Source: Cryptomeria japonica (taxonomy: Eukaryota; Streptophyta; Pinopsida; Cupressales; Cupressaceae). Taken from it: a DNA stretch of 62,000 nucleotides. The DNA is taken from assembly GCF_030272615.1 (NCBI RefSeq), contig NC_081412.1, positions 539,549,835 through 539,611,834 on the forward strand, written 5' to 3'. How positions within the stretch are numbered: the first letter of the stretch is position 1; every line of letters starts with the position of its first letter. Below are positions 1 through 10,782 of this stretch, one piece after another. The notes below the pieces were generated by a model that saw only the letters and a program-made list of their open reading frames with translations, was not told where the DNA came from and made no database searches. Both the position numbers and the translations under genes were made by a program.

Positions 1-141
1 GCTTCGCGCATGAATAGGTACCTAATTTTCAGGATGTGCTCTTACCCAAATAGGTCTTAGTGAAGGAAGGAGATGTCGTCGCCAAGGTGAGGACCCCACA
101 TGTGGTTAAAATTGTAGCGGTCACAATTTTATGACACTACA
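1..141 (-). repeat. End of an LTR of the 32.8-46.9 kb element family
   Basis: The stretch ends in a motif (CACAATTTTATGACACTACA) that also closes the LTR ending at 42219. The preceding text about an aggaggatgtc..aaggtgaggacc segment matches 42150-42219 closely. The LTR is in the same orientation as those copies, so its element reads on the minus strand. No polypurine tract follows at 142, unlike 34714 and 42220, so this is the outer end of an element or a solo LTR. The rest lies before the window. Confidence 0.75.
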
Positions 142-1221
142 ATAATTAATATTTGTTATAGAAGTTTGGTTAGATTGAATAGAGATAGAAGAAGGTGAAA
201 TTTTGGAGCTAGATACTCTTTTTTCATTTTATACTTCCCTGTACTTCAAGTATATTTTTATGGGACTAACTAAATTTGTAGTTTCATATTATGAAGTTGA
301 TTCAGTCATTGAATAGTTTCTTGGCAATTTAGGCTTGGCAGAGAGTGATGTTGGGCAAGTAAAAGCTTAAATGAAGCACCATGTACATTGGTGGGATGGC
401 TAGAAAAGGGAGTAGGTTTTGACTGAAGTAGAGGAGGATGTTGTGTTTGTTTCCTTCTTGTTTCTTTATACAACTATAGTATAGATAAATGATTTGAGAA
501 ACCATGAACTTTTGAAGATTAATGTTGAGGAATAAAAAATACGATGGTGAAGAAGGGTATAAGGAAGTAAAGGGTAATCATGAGGATGTCAAGATGAGTG
601 AAGATGAATTTGAGGAAGATATTAATGAGGCATATGATGCCAAGGATAAGGTAGATGACAAGGATAACTAAATTGTGAGATTAAAGGAGGAGAATCTATC
701 ACTCATGGAATGACTACTTATTTATGGAACAAGAAATGGAGGATTTGCACCTTTGTATAATGAATTTGGAAAGTGAAAACAATAATGAATGTATTTGCAA
801 GAAACCCTTTGATGACATGTCTAATAGTATTGTTCTTGGTAAATTCTTAGATGAGAATATTTTATTTGAAAATAAAGATGCCCATAATCATGGACCTTTG
901 GAAATGGAGCCTATTGATGATGAGGAGGAGTTTCCTAACAATCGGGAAGAAACAAAAACTATGTACAAGGAAGTGTTGGAGATTGAAGATAATTCCTTGT
1001 TGAAGGGGCTTATGTCATAAGTAACACACATATTCTTAGATAATGAAATGTCAGTGACACAAGTAGAAGTGTCAATGCATATAGTGAAGGTAAATGAATG
1101 TGGTCTACGTGACATACATGACATAAATTCTAGTGATTTCTAAGAGTGTAGAAATCATTCACCAAGAAATTAAAATCAATTTGCACAATGCTATCTTGGA
1201 AGAATTGTGAAAGTGGGACTA
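142..1221 (+). other. Decayed coding-like stretch, unrecognised
   Basis: This stretch holds broken plus-strand reading frames. The longest runs 724-1020 (98 codons). It is acidic and heptad-like at its start (EEN..L..E..L..EQEMEDL), suggesting a coiled coil, and then becomes rich in E, D and N. I do not recognise the family. It lies upstream of an EF-Tu fragment and a probable LTR, so it may be captured or accessory sequence inside a non-autonomous LTR element. That is inference. Confidence 0.3.
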
Positions 1222-1505
1222 GAGGGATCTTGATAAGTGAGTTCTTGAAAAACCATTTCTTATGCTCATCAAATATTTTTTCCATTTAGAATCATTTAAC
1301 AATTGTGATTGGATGTGTTGAGAAGGGAACTATTAAAGTTTATAAGGATGTTGAAGTGCTAGAGGATCCTCCAACTAAGAGTATTGGTACTGGTGTAGAG
1401 TTGTTTAAGAAAATAATTGACCGAAGTGAGGATAAAAATAATGTTGGTCTCCTTATGCATGGGTTGAATCATGTTCATATGCTTCAAGGGCATACTCTCA
1501 TTTAG
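1222..1505 (+). pseudogene. Fragment of organellar-type elongation factor EF-Tu
   Basis: The plus-strand reading contains LEKPFLM near 1240, then VEKGTIKVYKDVEVLEDPP, then TGVELFKKIIDR, and KNNVGLLMHGLN followed by GHTLI. These follow in order the end of domain 1 and most of domain 2 of bacterial, mitochondrial or plastid EF-Tu (LDKPFLMPIEDVF, RVEQGTIKVGE, TGVEMFKKILD, GDNVGLLLRG, RGQVI). Key residues have changed: the GRGTVVTG stretch is scrambled, and a TGA falls just before EKGTIK. No GTP-binding G1-G4 motifs are visible upstream and no domain 3 downstream, so only about 90 codons of a roughly 400-450-residue protein remain. The absence of visible introns fits a retro-copied or element-captured fragment. 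It is non-functional. The identification rests on motif order, not on a search. Confidence 0.72.
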
Positions 1506-2142
1506 GATTTCTTTTGTTGAAATTCATTTAATGATCCCTTTGGTGGTTTGTTTGATCCTCTAGGCAGTCTATTTAATTTTTGTAGTTTATTGGGAGGCAG
1601 AAGAGGAATGGGCATGGCAGGGTGTGCATTGGATGGTGTAGAGGGTCCATAATGGATGGAGGTTTGGGTTAGATAAATTTTCAATGAGTTAATTCTACCA
1701 CATAGTGCAAATTTTAGTGAAGAATTTTAGATGGCAATATGAGCCAGAGTTGTGTCAATTTGCATACTTACTTCCTTGATAGTGTCCTTCCTATCAATGT
1801 AGTGTCTAATGAAGATGATGAGCTTCTAGTTGTTATATTCAAGGTTGCAAAGAAGGTGAGCATAGGAGGAGGTGATTATATTATGTATGAAAGAGTGTAT
1901 ATTTAACCTGGAGGAAGTGGTGCCCCTAATTTTAGATTAATGGGTGAATTTATGTCTAGAAAAGTTATAAAAGGTGTTTAGCTATTAAGTTTATTGAATC
2001 CAACAGAATTTGGAGAAGATTCATTCTAACTTTTCTTGAAGAAAGGTTGGAAAAGTTAAAATAGTTTATGGGCTTGGTTACAATATGTTTTTGAAAGTGG
2101 AAATGTAGATGATGTCATAGTGAATGGCTGTACTAGTTTGAC
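1506..2142 (+). other. Decayed coding-like stretch between EF-Tu fragment and PPT
   Basis: Short open frames only. One around 1525-1640 reads as a glycine/phenylalanine-rich stretch (NDPFGGLFDPLGSLF). Another around 1805-2010 contains DDELLVVIFKVAKKV and PGGSGAPNFRLMGEF. I recognise neither. They could be pieces of further captured genes. Nothing else is evident. Confidence 0.25.
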
Positions 2143-2960
2143 TTTAGGAGGGAGATTGTTAGGAATGTGAAGTCTAATGGTCACATCACCTTTTGGATCC
2201 TCCTAACTCTTCATTTCACAACTGCATATGATTGTATAAATGGACATGAGTGTAGACTATGTATTTGTGTATTGGATATTAATTAATAGAAGTTATATTC
2301 TACTTTTCCATGGATGTAGCCAGTTATTGTGAACCACTTAATTCAGTGTGTTGTGTGTTATTTTTTTATATTTTAGTTTTGTTGTCTTATGTTTTCTCTA
2401 CTCATTTAAAATTAATACTATTTTGTTCATTCATGTGTTGTAGGTCTTGTTTTGTTTAAGTTGCTCAAAGATGTATGGGTTCTACTTGGAGACATGTTTT
2501 GTGTCATTAACATTACTTTCTTATGTGATGGGGGATTTGTTTATCAGTGGCACTAGCTATTTTCATTGCTAATTTTCAAAACAATTGTCTCATATTTTTT
2601 CAAGCTACTTGGTGATGGCTAGGATCTACTTTGGGATATATTTGCAGATGGTGAATCTAGTCTTTTTCTCAACCTTGGTGTCTTGAAGACCTGTTCCATG
2701 TGTGGATACTCTTTTGGGAATTTTTTTGAATGTCATGAATGTATAGTTCCCTCAAATATTTAATTGTTTATCTTTTTTGGGATTCTTTACTCTCTAAATG
2801 TTGAGGAGCTCCTTGGTTATTGTAAAGTTGAGCCTTTTTTATATCAATATATATGGGATTTTCCTCTTTATGTTAAAAATGACATGCAATAATTTGGATA
2901 TTGGATTTTATAGTTTTAAGTTAAGAAATTAGGATGTTGAAAGTATATGTTTTTATCTTG
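2143..2960 (+). mobile_element. Probable polypurine tract and LTR of a decayed copia-like element
   Basis: The purine run AGGAGGGAGA at about 2146-2155 is followed by TGTTAGGAATGTG from 2157. This is the usual arrangement of a copia polypurine tract and the start of its 3' LTR. A possible TATA motif (TGTATAAATGG) lies near 2235. The LTR's right end could not be fixed because no second LTR copy is in the window. The rest to about 3039 is AT-rich with no genes. Confidence 0.42.
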
Positions 2961-3039
2961 AAGTAAAAGTTTGGCTTTTGAAAAGGCTCAAACTCTTATA
3001 TAATGTAAAAATAAAATAGACATGACACCCCTATTTAAA

Positions 3040-3057
3040 ATAAAAGAGAATAAATAA
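3040..3057. repeat. Left target-site duplication of the LINE
   Basis: ATAAAAGAGAATAAATAA matches 12181-12198 (ATAAAAGAGTATAAATAA) at 17 of 18 positions, immediately outside the LINE 5' end and its A-rich tail. Confidence 0.8.
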
Positions 3058-3311
3058 TATTTCAATTATGGCTCTACGATTTCCTTTGCAGAAACATTCA
3101 GACCTCAAATGGCAGAAATGGTTTTTCAAGAAAACAAAGTATGCAGTCTCGACCTGTAACTCGAGCAACTGGGCTCCCCTGCCTCAGGCAAAATCTTAAT
3201 GGTAGATGGTGAAACCAAGGAGATATCAGAGGGCAATAATGAAAGATCTACCTTTCTCTAGAAATGGTGATCAAGGAAAACAAAATACCCGTCACTAGGG
3301 AGGCTCTTTCG

Positions 3312-4983
3312 AGCTGTCTATCTCTGACAGGTTCATCCATTTGTGGAATATTGAGGAAGGTTTTATAAAACCAATTCCCCAAGTCAATCCAAATATAAAT
3401 AATGATAAATGTAAAGGAAATATGGATAATTGGAGGTTGGGGGGGTTTTATGCTAGACCTATGGTTTTTGTGGATGAAGGAAAGAATCCCAAAACTTTGC
3501 CTCCTCCCAAACCCTCGACGATTAAGCCGAATAAGGATTAAAAAATCTTGCAAAAAATTAGGGGTTTTTGTGAGATGGTGCGGACTTGGAGTCCCGATAG
3601 AGGCAATTGCAAATTGGTTCAAGTCATACTTCAATTGGATAGTAAGTATTTCTATCTTGTCCAAGGGTTTTCTTTATATTGATTGAGGAAATGTCAGGCA
3701 TAAGTATGAATTCTTAACAAGTAAATCTCCAATTTTTAAAGGCTTTGATTTTTTATTTTCAGAATGGCAACCTGCTTTCAATCCAAACAAATTAAAATCA
3801 TTTAAAGTAGATAGACCGATTTTGATCCCTAACTTATGAGTAGAATTAATGGACATGGAAATTATTAGGAAAATAGGTAATCACTTAGGAAAATTTGTAG
3901 AGATTAGTGACAAAAATAGGAAGTATTTGAATTGTGTGTTGATAATTAACATGTATATTATTGTGAATTCACCCAGCCCCATTGAAATCAGAACTAGGGA
4001 GTCATCTTTGTTAATCTACCCTAAATTTTATAAAGGGTTTCTAGATCTAGACTTAGCATTTGAGCTGGTCTTAGAAGTTTTTCCCTCTCAAATAAACCCT
4101 AGAGAAATTCCTAATTTGGATATTTGTTTGAATTTGGAACAAGGAGGGTTTGTTATTAAGGATAACCCTTTGCCAACTAGGTAGTTTGATGGGGTGGAAG
4201 GGGGGGAAATTATAGGTGACCAAAGTATGGATGAGGGGAAGAATCCCTCTCTATTTCTATCCCATGAGGATATGTTGAAGGATAAGCAGGGGATATTTTT
4301 TGACTCTAAGGTAGTAAAGAACTGTTGTGTCCTTGAAGTGACCGTAAGGGAAGAATTTAAAAATTTATCTCAAATTAGTAAGGGTGAACCCAATCTTTAT
4401 ATTGATGATCAAGAGGATTGGGAGAAGGGAAATTAACTCTTATCCTTGATCAGGATGCTAGTTCAGATGTCAGGTGTAATTTGGGAGATAATGGCTCCTC
4501 CCAACTAATGGAAGCCCCCAATAGTTTGGAAAAGGTTGATCAAGAGGTAGATCTGGTTCGAAAAGAGTAAGAGATAAACTGCATTTTCAACTATTTCTGT
4601 GACTCAGTCACTGAGGATATCTTGGAGAAATTGTTGGATGAAATAGTAGACAAGGATGGGCTAGAACTTTAGAAAAGATTGCTAAGAAATGGGATTACAA
4701 ATTTTACCCATCCCCTAAGGTTACTGATATGGAAGCCCTCATAATGCAATTAGATAATAAAGAAAATGAAGCTTTAGGAATTGAACAATGCACTAGGGGA
4801 AAAGCCACTCTGGATTGTGTCAAGATCTACAAAAAGAGAGGCAAGAAATCCCTATCAGAACTAAGAGCTAAGGATGGTACAATGGAAGTTCAGGTTAAAC
4901 TCATGGACATGTTTCATGCAGGGAAGGGGAAGTTCCTTACCACAACACCATCAAAGTATTATCATGGAATGTTAGGGGTTTAA
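3312..4983 (+). pseudogene. LINE ORF1 (gag-like, DUF4283-like region)
   Basis: ORF1 of plant L1-type LINEs encodes an RNA-binding nucleocapsid-like protein. Here a broken frame runs from about 3312 (GSFELSISDRFIHLWNIEEG) to 4983, with stops at about 3539, 3683 and 3838 and a frameshift near 4440-4730. The stretch 3690-4000 reads FSEWQPAFNPNKLKSFKVDR then IRKIGNHLGKFVEISDKNR. That follows the DUF4283 pattern (W.P.FDP........W+RLP..., then IG..LG.....D). No CCHC knuckle was seen. The C-terminal part (4729-4983) is basic, with YKKRGKKSLSELR. Its end overlaps the start of ORF2 in another frame, as is common in this group. Start choice is uncertain because the 5' part contains a TAG near 3297. Confidence 0.7.
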
Positions 4984-7900
4984 ATTCCCCTAACAAACAG
5001 TGGATAGTCAAACAATGTTTATCTAACTATAGTCTTGATTTAATTATGTTATAGGAAACCAAATTAGAGAATGTTGACTTAGCCTCCTTTGGTAAATGAC
5101 AAGGATTAAGACATATTATAGGGGTTGCAGCCGATGGATCCTATGGAGGTCTGGCCATTATTTGGGATCCATGCAATATAAGATTCTCATTATTAGAGTC
5201 TCAAGGCAATTGGATAAGTGGGAGGGTTACCAGCTTGAACAACAAACTAGATTTTATCATTACTAATGTGTATGGGTGAACCCTAAATGAGGATAAAAAA
5301 AGAGTTTGGAAGGAAATTGAGGAATTCACAAACTCCCTGGATCAGTTTTGCATTTTAGGTGGTGACTTTAATGCAATCATGAGCCATTATGAGAAATGAG
5401 GAGACATAGGTAAAATCTCTACAACAACTTTAGACTTTGTAGATTGGGTCCATCATTGTGGCTTGATAGAGATTAACATGGTTAAGGAAGCCTTTACCTA
5501 GAACAATAGAAGACTAGGTTTTAGTAATATAGCAGAAAAAATAGATAGGTTCTTTGTTATGGGTAGTCTTACTAACTTTTCGTATAACTTACAAGCCTCA
5601 ATTTTACCTTTCTTAGGCTCAGATCATTTCCTGATCCAGCTTAGCATTCTCAGTCACTCATGACAAAAAATAAACCCTTTCAAATTCGAGCAAATGTGGC
5701 TAAAAGATGATAATTTCCTTAAGCTTCTTGAGTAATGGTAGAAACATGCTGAGGTATCTGGGTCTAGGATCTATAAGGTAGTCAATAAGCTTAAGATAAT
5801 TAAGTAGAAGCTCATTTTATGGAATAAAGTGAATTTTGGTAATATTTTTGACAAGAAGGCCCTAGTGGAAGCAGTTCTAGTAGAGGTAAATAAAGTGGTG
5901 ATGAGGCAAGGGATGGATGAAGCTTTGTTTCTAAGAAAAAAGAAACTCCTTCTTGAACAAGAAAATATTCTTGCAAAAGAGGAGGTCTTTTGGAAACAAA
6001 AATCTAGGGAGATGTGGCTGGATGATGGAGATATGAACACTAAATTCCTTCACAATAGTGTGAAACTTAGGAGATTCATTAACCAAATTTCTAAGATTAA
6101 GATAACTAATGGCTCTAAGGTGGAAGATCCTAAAAAAATCATGAGGGATGCTGAAGAATTTTTCTCCAATATTCTCAACTCTGACTGGAGCCCTCTTTGC
6201 TCAGACCAAGACAAGTTTATAAAATGTATTCCAAGATTACTTAGTAAGGATCAAACCCATAATATAACTACAAATTTCTATTTGGTGGAAGTAGAAGCAG
6301 CTCTAATGTAGATGAGTTCAAATAAATCCCCCAGTCTGGATGGCTTTTCGACAGTTTTTTTTCAAAAAATGTTATTCCTTCATTGGAGAGGAGGTGATGG
6401 GTGCTCTTGAAGACATGAGGAACTTAGGTAAATGCTCAAAGAAATTAATAATACTTTTTGGGCCCTTATCCCAAAGAAGGAAAATCCTGAGTATTTTGAT
6501 GAGTTTAGACCCATTTCCTTGTGTAACACTATCTATAAGATTTTTACTAAAAATTTAGCTAATAGGATTCAAAAACTCCTTCCTCTTTTGATTAGCGAGG
6601 AACAAAAGGGTTTTGTTCTTGGGAGGTCCATTTATGATGGGTTAATTATAGCTCAGGAGGCCATTCACTCTATTCATAAGAATGGAACCCCTGGTATGCT
6701 CTTAAAACTAGACATTAGGAAAGCCTATGATAAGATGGATTGGAGATTCTTATGGAGATGCTTAGAAGCCTTTGGATTCCCCTCTTCATGGATTAACTTG
6801 ACATTTGAATGCATCTCAACACCTAAATTCTCATTGTTACTCAATGGAAATATTGAAGGCTTTTTTATCTATTCTAGGGGTCTAAGACAAGGAGATCCCT
6901 TAACCCATTTTCTCTTCATCATTATAGCAGAATCATTGGGAAGAGAGATCTCTAGAGAAAGGGAAAGTAGTCAGATTTCAGGAATTAGAATTACTAGCAA
7001 CCTAGACCCTACCACGGATCAACAATTTGTGGATGATACTATGTTATATGGGCTCAGTGATTTAGGAGAAGTGAAGGCTTTTAAGAAAATCCTATCTCTC
7101 TTACTCTAAGGCTTCTGGACAAAAAATGAATCCATCTAAATCCAAGATCTTCTTTTTTAATACTAAGGTCTTCTTACAAAATGACATCTGTAGAATTTTG
7201 AATTTCAATATGGGTATGCTCCCCTGCAAGTATCTAGGTCTACCCCTAGATAAGGGTAATGGTTCATCAAGTTTGTTGGATTCACTGATAGATAGGATTA
7301 GGAATAAGGTAGCAACCTAGAAAGGTGAGTGGCTATCCTTTGTGGGTAGACCTACTATGGTCAAATTGGTTTTGGCTACAATGCTCATCTATCCGTTATC
7401 ATGTATTAACCTCCCTCAGTCCAAAAGGGAAATATTGAATAGACATCTTAGGTCTTTCTTTTGGGAAGGGGCTGAGGAGAAGAACAAGGTCTCCCTTATG
7501 GCCTAGGATAAGATTTGTAGGCCAAAGTCAGAATGGGATATTAGGATTAAGAATATTAAGGACTAGAGAAAAGCACTAGGGGGTAAATTAGTTTAGAGAA
7601 TGTTCAGATCTCCTCACCTCAAGTGTGCTCAAATCGTATACCATAAATATCTTATAGGTAGAGACCATACTATCCTTTTAAGGTATTCTTCTCCCCCAAA
7701 AAGTTCACGCATTTGGAATTTTATGCTGGAATGCACAAAAATTATTTTAGACAAATTATCATGGAATTTGGGCAATGGCAAAGAAGCCCTTTTTTGGACT
7801 GATTCTTGGGGAGGTTTCAAGGCCCTTCATGAGAGTGCTAATTTGGAGTCATCCAGAGAAGTGCTAGAATCCATATGGGGTAGGTATGTTAAGGATTACA

Positions 7901-9139
7901 TATTGCCAATTGATGAGGACCTAGCCAAGGGTTGAAAATGGAAATCTTTAGATAATGTGGATATTCCAAAAAGGGAGAAATAGTTTCTCCAAGACATCCT
8001 TAAAAAGAGAATGGCCACTTTCAACATGGGGTCAAATACTCTTGTCTGGGATGGATCAAAATTAGGAGAATACACCTCAAAAGATGGTTATAATCTACTC
8101 CTTAGTTAACATCTTTCCACAAGCACTCATGCCCCCCCAGTCCTGTGTTGGGATAAGATATGTTTTCCAAAGGCAGGATTGTTTTCATGGTTTTCTCTCC
8201 ATAAAAAGATCCTAATGATGGATAGATTTAGGAAAATGGGCTTTGAGGGTCCCAGTAGATGCCCTTTATGTGAAAAGGTAGAAGAGGACAAGGATCATAT
8301 CCTCCTCAGTTGAATTTATGCATCCAATTGTTGGCTCTAGTTATGTAACAAATTAGGATGGAGCTCAGCCTTCCGTAACTCCATTCTTGAAATGTTTCAA
8401 GTATGGCCCATTCTACATCAGTGCTCCCTATTTGGAGGGCTATGAAAACTGGCCCCATCTATGGTTATTTTATAACTTTGGAAGGAACGTAACAAAAGAC
8501 TCTTTAAGGATAAAAAATTTGATTAGCTCCAACTTGTGAATAAAATTGAAGCCTTAGTTGTAGAAACCCTTAATAGAAAAACTTCCAAATTTCCTAGAAA
8601 ACTCTTGGAGATGTCATACTAGGATGAGAAGATGAGAGGTAGATGGTTAGGTCTAAAGATCCCTCCCTTTGTAGCAGTTAGCAATTCTAACAAAAAGGAT
8701 TTAAGAGAATTCTATAAATAGAAGGTCCCTAATAAAGGGTGGGCAAAGCTTAACTTCGATGGAGCTTCTCGTGGGAATCCAGGTCCTATAGGGATTGGGT
8801 GTTTTCTGCATGATGATATTGGTAGGGAATTAGCTAAGTTTTCCAAACCTATAGAGTTTGAATCTAATAATAAAGAAGAGATCTTATCCTTAATTGAAGG
8901 CCTCCTCTTATGTCAAAATAGGGGCATTAGCAAGCTCGACATTGAAGGTGATTCGACTATTATTATCAATGGAATTAGAAAAGATTTTCTTGCTAACTAG
9001 AAGTTGAATGTGATCTTGTCAAGAGCTCTAAGCCTCCTCATGAATTTCAAGAAAACCTTCAATCATATCTATAGAGAAGGAAACTCTAGGGCAGATGAAT
9101 TAGCTAATGCAGGAGTTGATGGACAGTTCATAAGTTAAG
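4942..9139 (+). pseudogene. LINE ORF2: endonuclease, reverse transcriptase, zf-RVT, RNase H
   Basis: The APE-type endonuclease (4942-5660) shows SWNVRGLNSPNKQ, a stop in place of Gln before ETKLE, then GGDFNAIM and GSDHFLIQ, so the GDFN and SDH catalytic motifs survive. The RT (about 6130-7320) has PISLCNTIYKI, LDIRKAYDKMDW (motif A), GLRQGDPL (motif B) and FVDD where FADD is usual (motif C). A frameshift lies near 6430 and another near 7110. zf-RVT (8134-8340) reads WDKICFPKAGLFSWFSLHKK then CPLCEKVEEDKDHILLS, with the Cys pair kept. RNase H (8740-9139) reads LNFDGASRGNPGP, NNKEEILSL, IEGDSTIII and NSRADELAN, so the D-E-D-D residues are all present. Many internal stops make it dead: for example MA*DKI, KD*RKA and LV*RM replace Trp. 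The C-terminal RNase H places it in the plant L1 group that acquired this domain. Confidence 0.92.
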
Positions 9140-9472
9140 ATAGAGCCCTCCCTCTTGTCCTTAGTATTAGCTACAAGGTTTGGACTCTTAGGCTTCTGGT
9201 CTCTATTAGCTAAGCTTTGGGTTCTTGCTAGGTATTCATCCCTTGACCTAGCTTCCCCTTTAAGAGGATGATAGTTTCATCAGTAATAGATGGTTAAGTC
9301 TAGGTCGAAGGTGGTAGAATGATTTAATCTTGCATCTCTTAAATCCTGAATATTCTCAGTTAAGATGTCTATTAGAGAATTTTCCTCCTCTTTATCTCTT
9401 TGATTATAAATATTAAAGGTCTTTGGGATAAATTCTTAGTCCTTATATTCATATAAATTCATATTTATAGAA

Positions 9473-9506
<34 letters not shown>

Positions 9507-9894
9507 TCATATAGTTTCATATACATTCTTGGAGCCTTCTATTGCAAGATTTTATATCTATAGGTATATATGTATATATGGATATGCACATATATATAGA
9601 CATACATATATATAATCATATACATACATATATATGAATTGATGTACATGTATTAATACACACATATATATATATTATATGCAGATATGCATAAAGGATA
9701 ATGATGTTGTGAGTCTCGCATATATAATAATAGATGTATATGTTATTGTATGGATGTATTTGGTAATGATTATATTTAGACATATTAAATGTTTTAAGGG
9801 ACAGCTAGATTTCTTTAGACACATTTTCTATGTCATCATCTTGTTAGAAAATTACCTCGAGTAGTGCCTTGTTTGGCAACATACTTGGAATTGA
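9140..9894 (+). other. LINE 3' region upstream of ORF3
   Basis: No coding potential was seen. It includes the (AT)n tract at 9475-9504 and a further run of TATATG/CATA-rich sequence to about 9680. The AT tract might mark a later insertion or slippage. Confidence 0.6.
9475..9504. repeat. (AT)n microsatellite
   Basis: About 15 perfect AT units within the LINE 3' region. Confidence 0.95.
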
Positions 9895-10782
9895 TGATGT
9901 GACTTCCCTTGCCATGAGAGATAGCTAATGCTAAGGAGCTCGCTCAACTAGCAGTGGAAGTATTTATTACCTTGATCCTAGAGATTGTCTAATTTGCATC
10001 GTGACCCTTCATCCTTGCTCCTCTGACACTCTTTAGCTATCATATTGGTCCTTTACCGAGAAAGATGAGTTGTATTTCTCGATGCCTTTTAAAACTCAAT
10101 TATTATAAGGGCGGGCTTGTTTTGAGGAGTTGGTTATCTAAGAGTGTCGAAGTTCCTATGGATACTCTACTAAGGATTATAGGGCTCAAGTGGCAAATGG
10201 ATTTTATAGGAAAAATTAAGGAAGAAATACTGAAAGGCATTTTGGTCTTCTCGAATGTCTTGGTCATCAGGGCGGTCATGCAAATTCTTGGGGAAGAATA
10301 TATCTCAAATGAAGACCACACTAGGGCTAATTTGGATATTCCTGCTATGTTCTTAGCGATGGTTATGTATTATAAGAAGCACAGGGATGTGGTGATAAAA
10401 TTTTGTAGAATTGTCTTCAAGAAAGAATTGCTGGGTGAACTTGAGTGGGTAGTTGTCAATATTGACGAGGAGTTAACTGCACCAAAGCCTCATGATTATG
10501 GTTTACTCATTTGGATGAATAACTGGGTGCATAGATTTCCAATCCTGGAAATTCTGGATATGGCCGCCTTTGAGGCCTATAATCCGACTAGGCGAAGGAA
10601 TTTTTTATTTCTTATGTGGATTTTGCATGTTAGAAAACCAACATCTAACAGGTGGTTGGCCAACTATCTTGAAGCTAAAAAACATTGAAGTGGTCTTGGA
10701 TGACATGGACATCCCTCCCGCCCCCATCCCTAGCCTAGATAACTCTCCGGCTAGCTCAAGAGAGAAGGTAACAGAGGTGTAG
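9895..10782 (+). pseudogene. Third ORF in the LINE 3' region, unknown protein
   Basis: An uninterrupted frame of 207 codons runs 10065-10688. The same frame reads back, with a TAA and a TGA, through AKELAQLAVEVFITLILEI to about 9930. After a slip in the A6 run near 10677-10682 it continues in another frame to a stop at 10782, through DDMDIPPAPIPSLDNSPASS. Reconstituted length would be about 280-300 residues. The protein looks helical and mixed-charge (EEILKGILVFSNVLVIRAVM; NPTRRRNFLFLMWILHVRK), with an acidic, proline/serine-rich tail. I recognise no domain. It lies between the RNase H stop and the LINE 3' terminal motif, inside the target duplications. It could be a true ORF3, a transduced host gene piece or a nested insertion. 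Its GC content is higher than the flanking 3' sequence. Confidence 0.55.

Noticed and set aside
4942-9139. Alternative genetic code or read-through of TAG in the LINE
   Set aside because: TAG, TAA and TGA all occur, they replace Gln, Trp and Arg alike, and frameshifts are also present. Decay explains it better.
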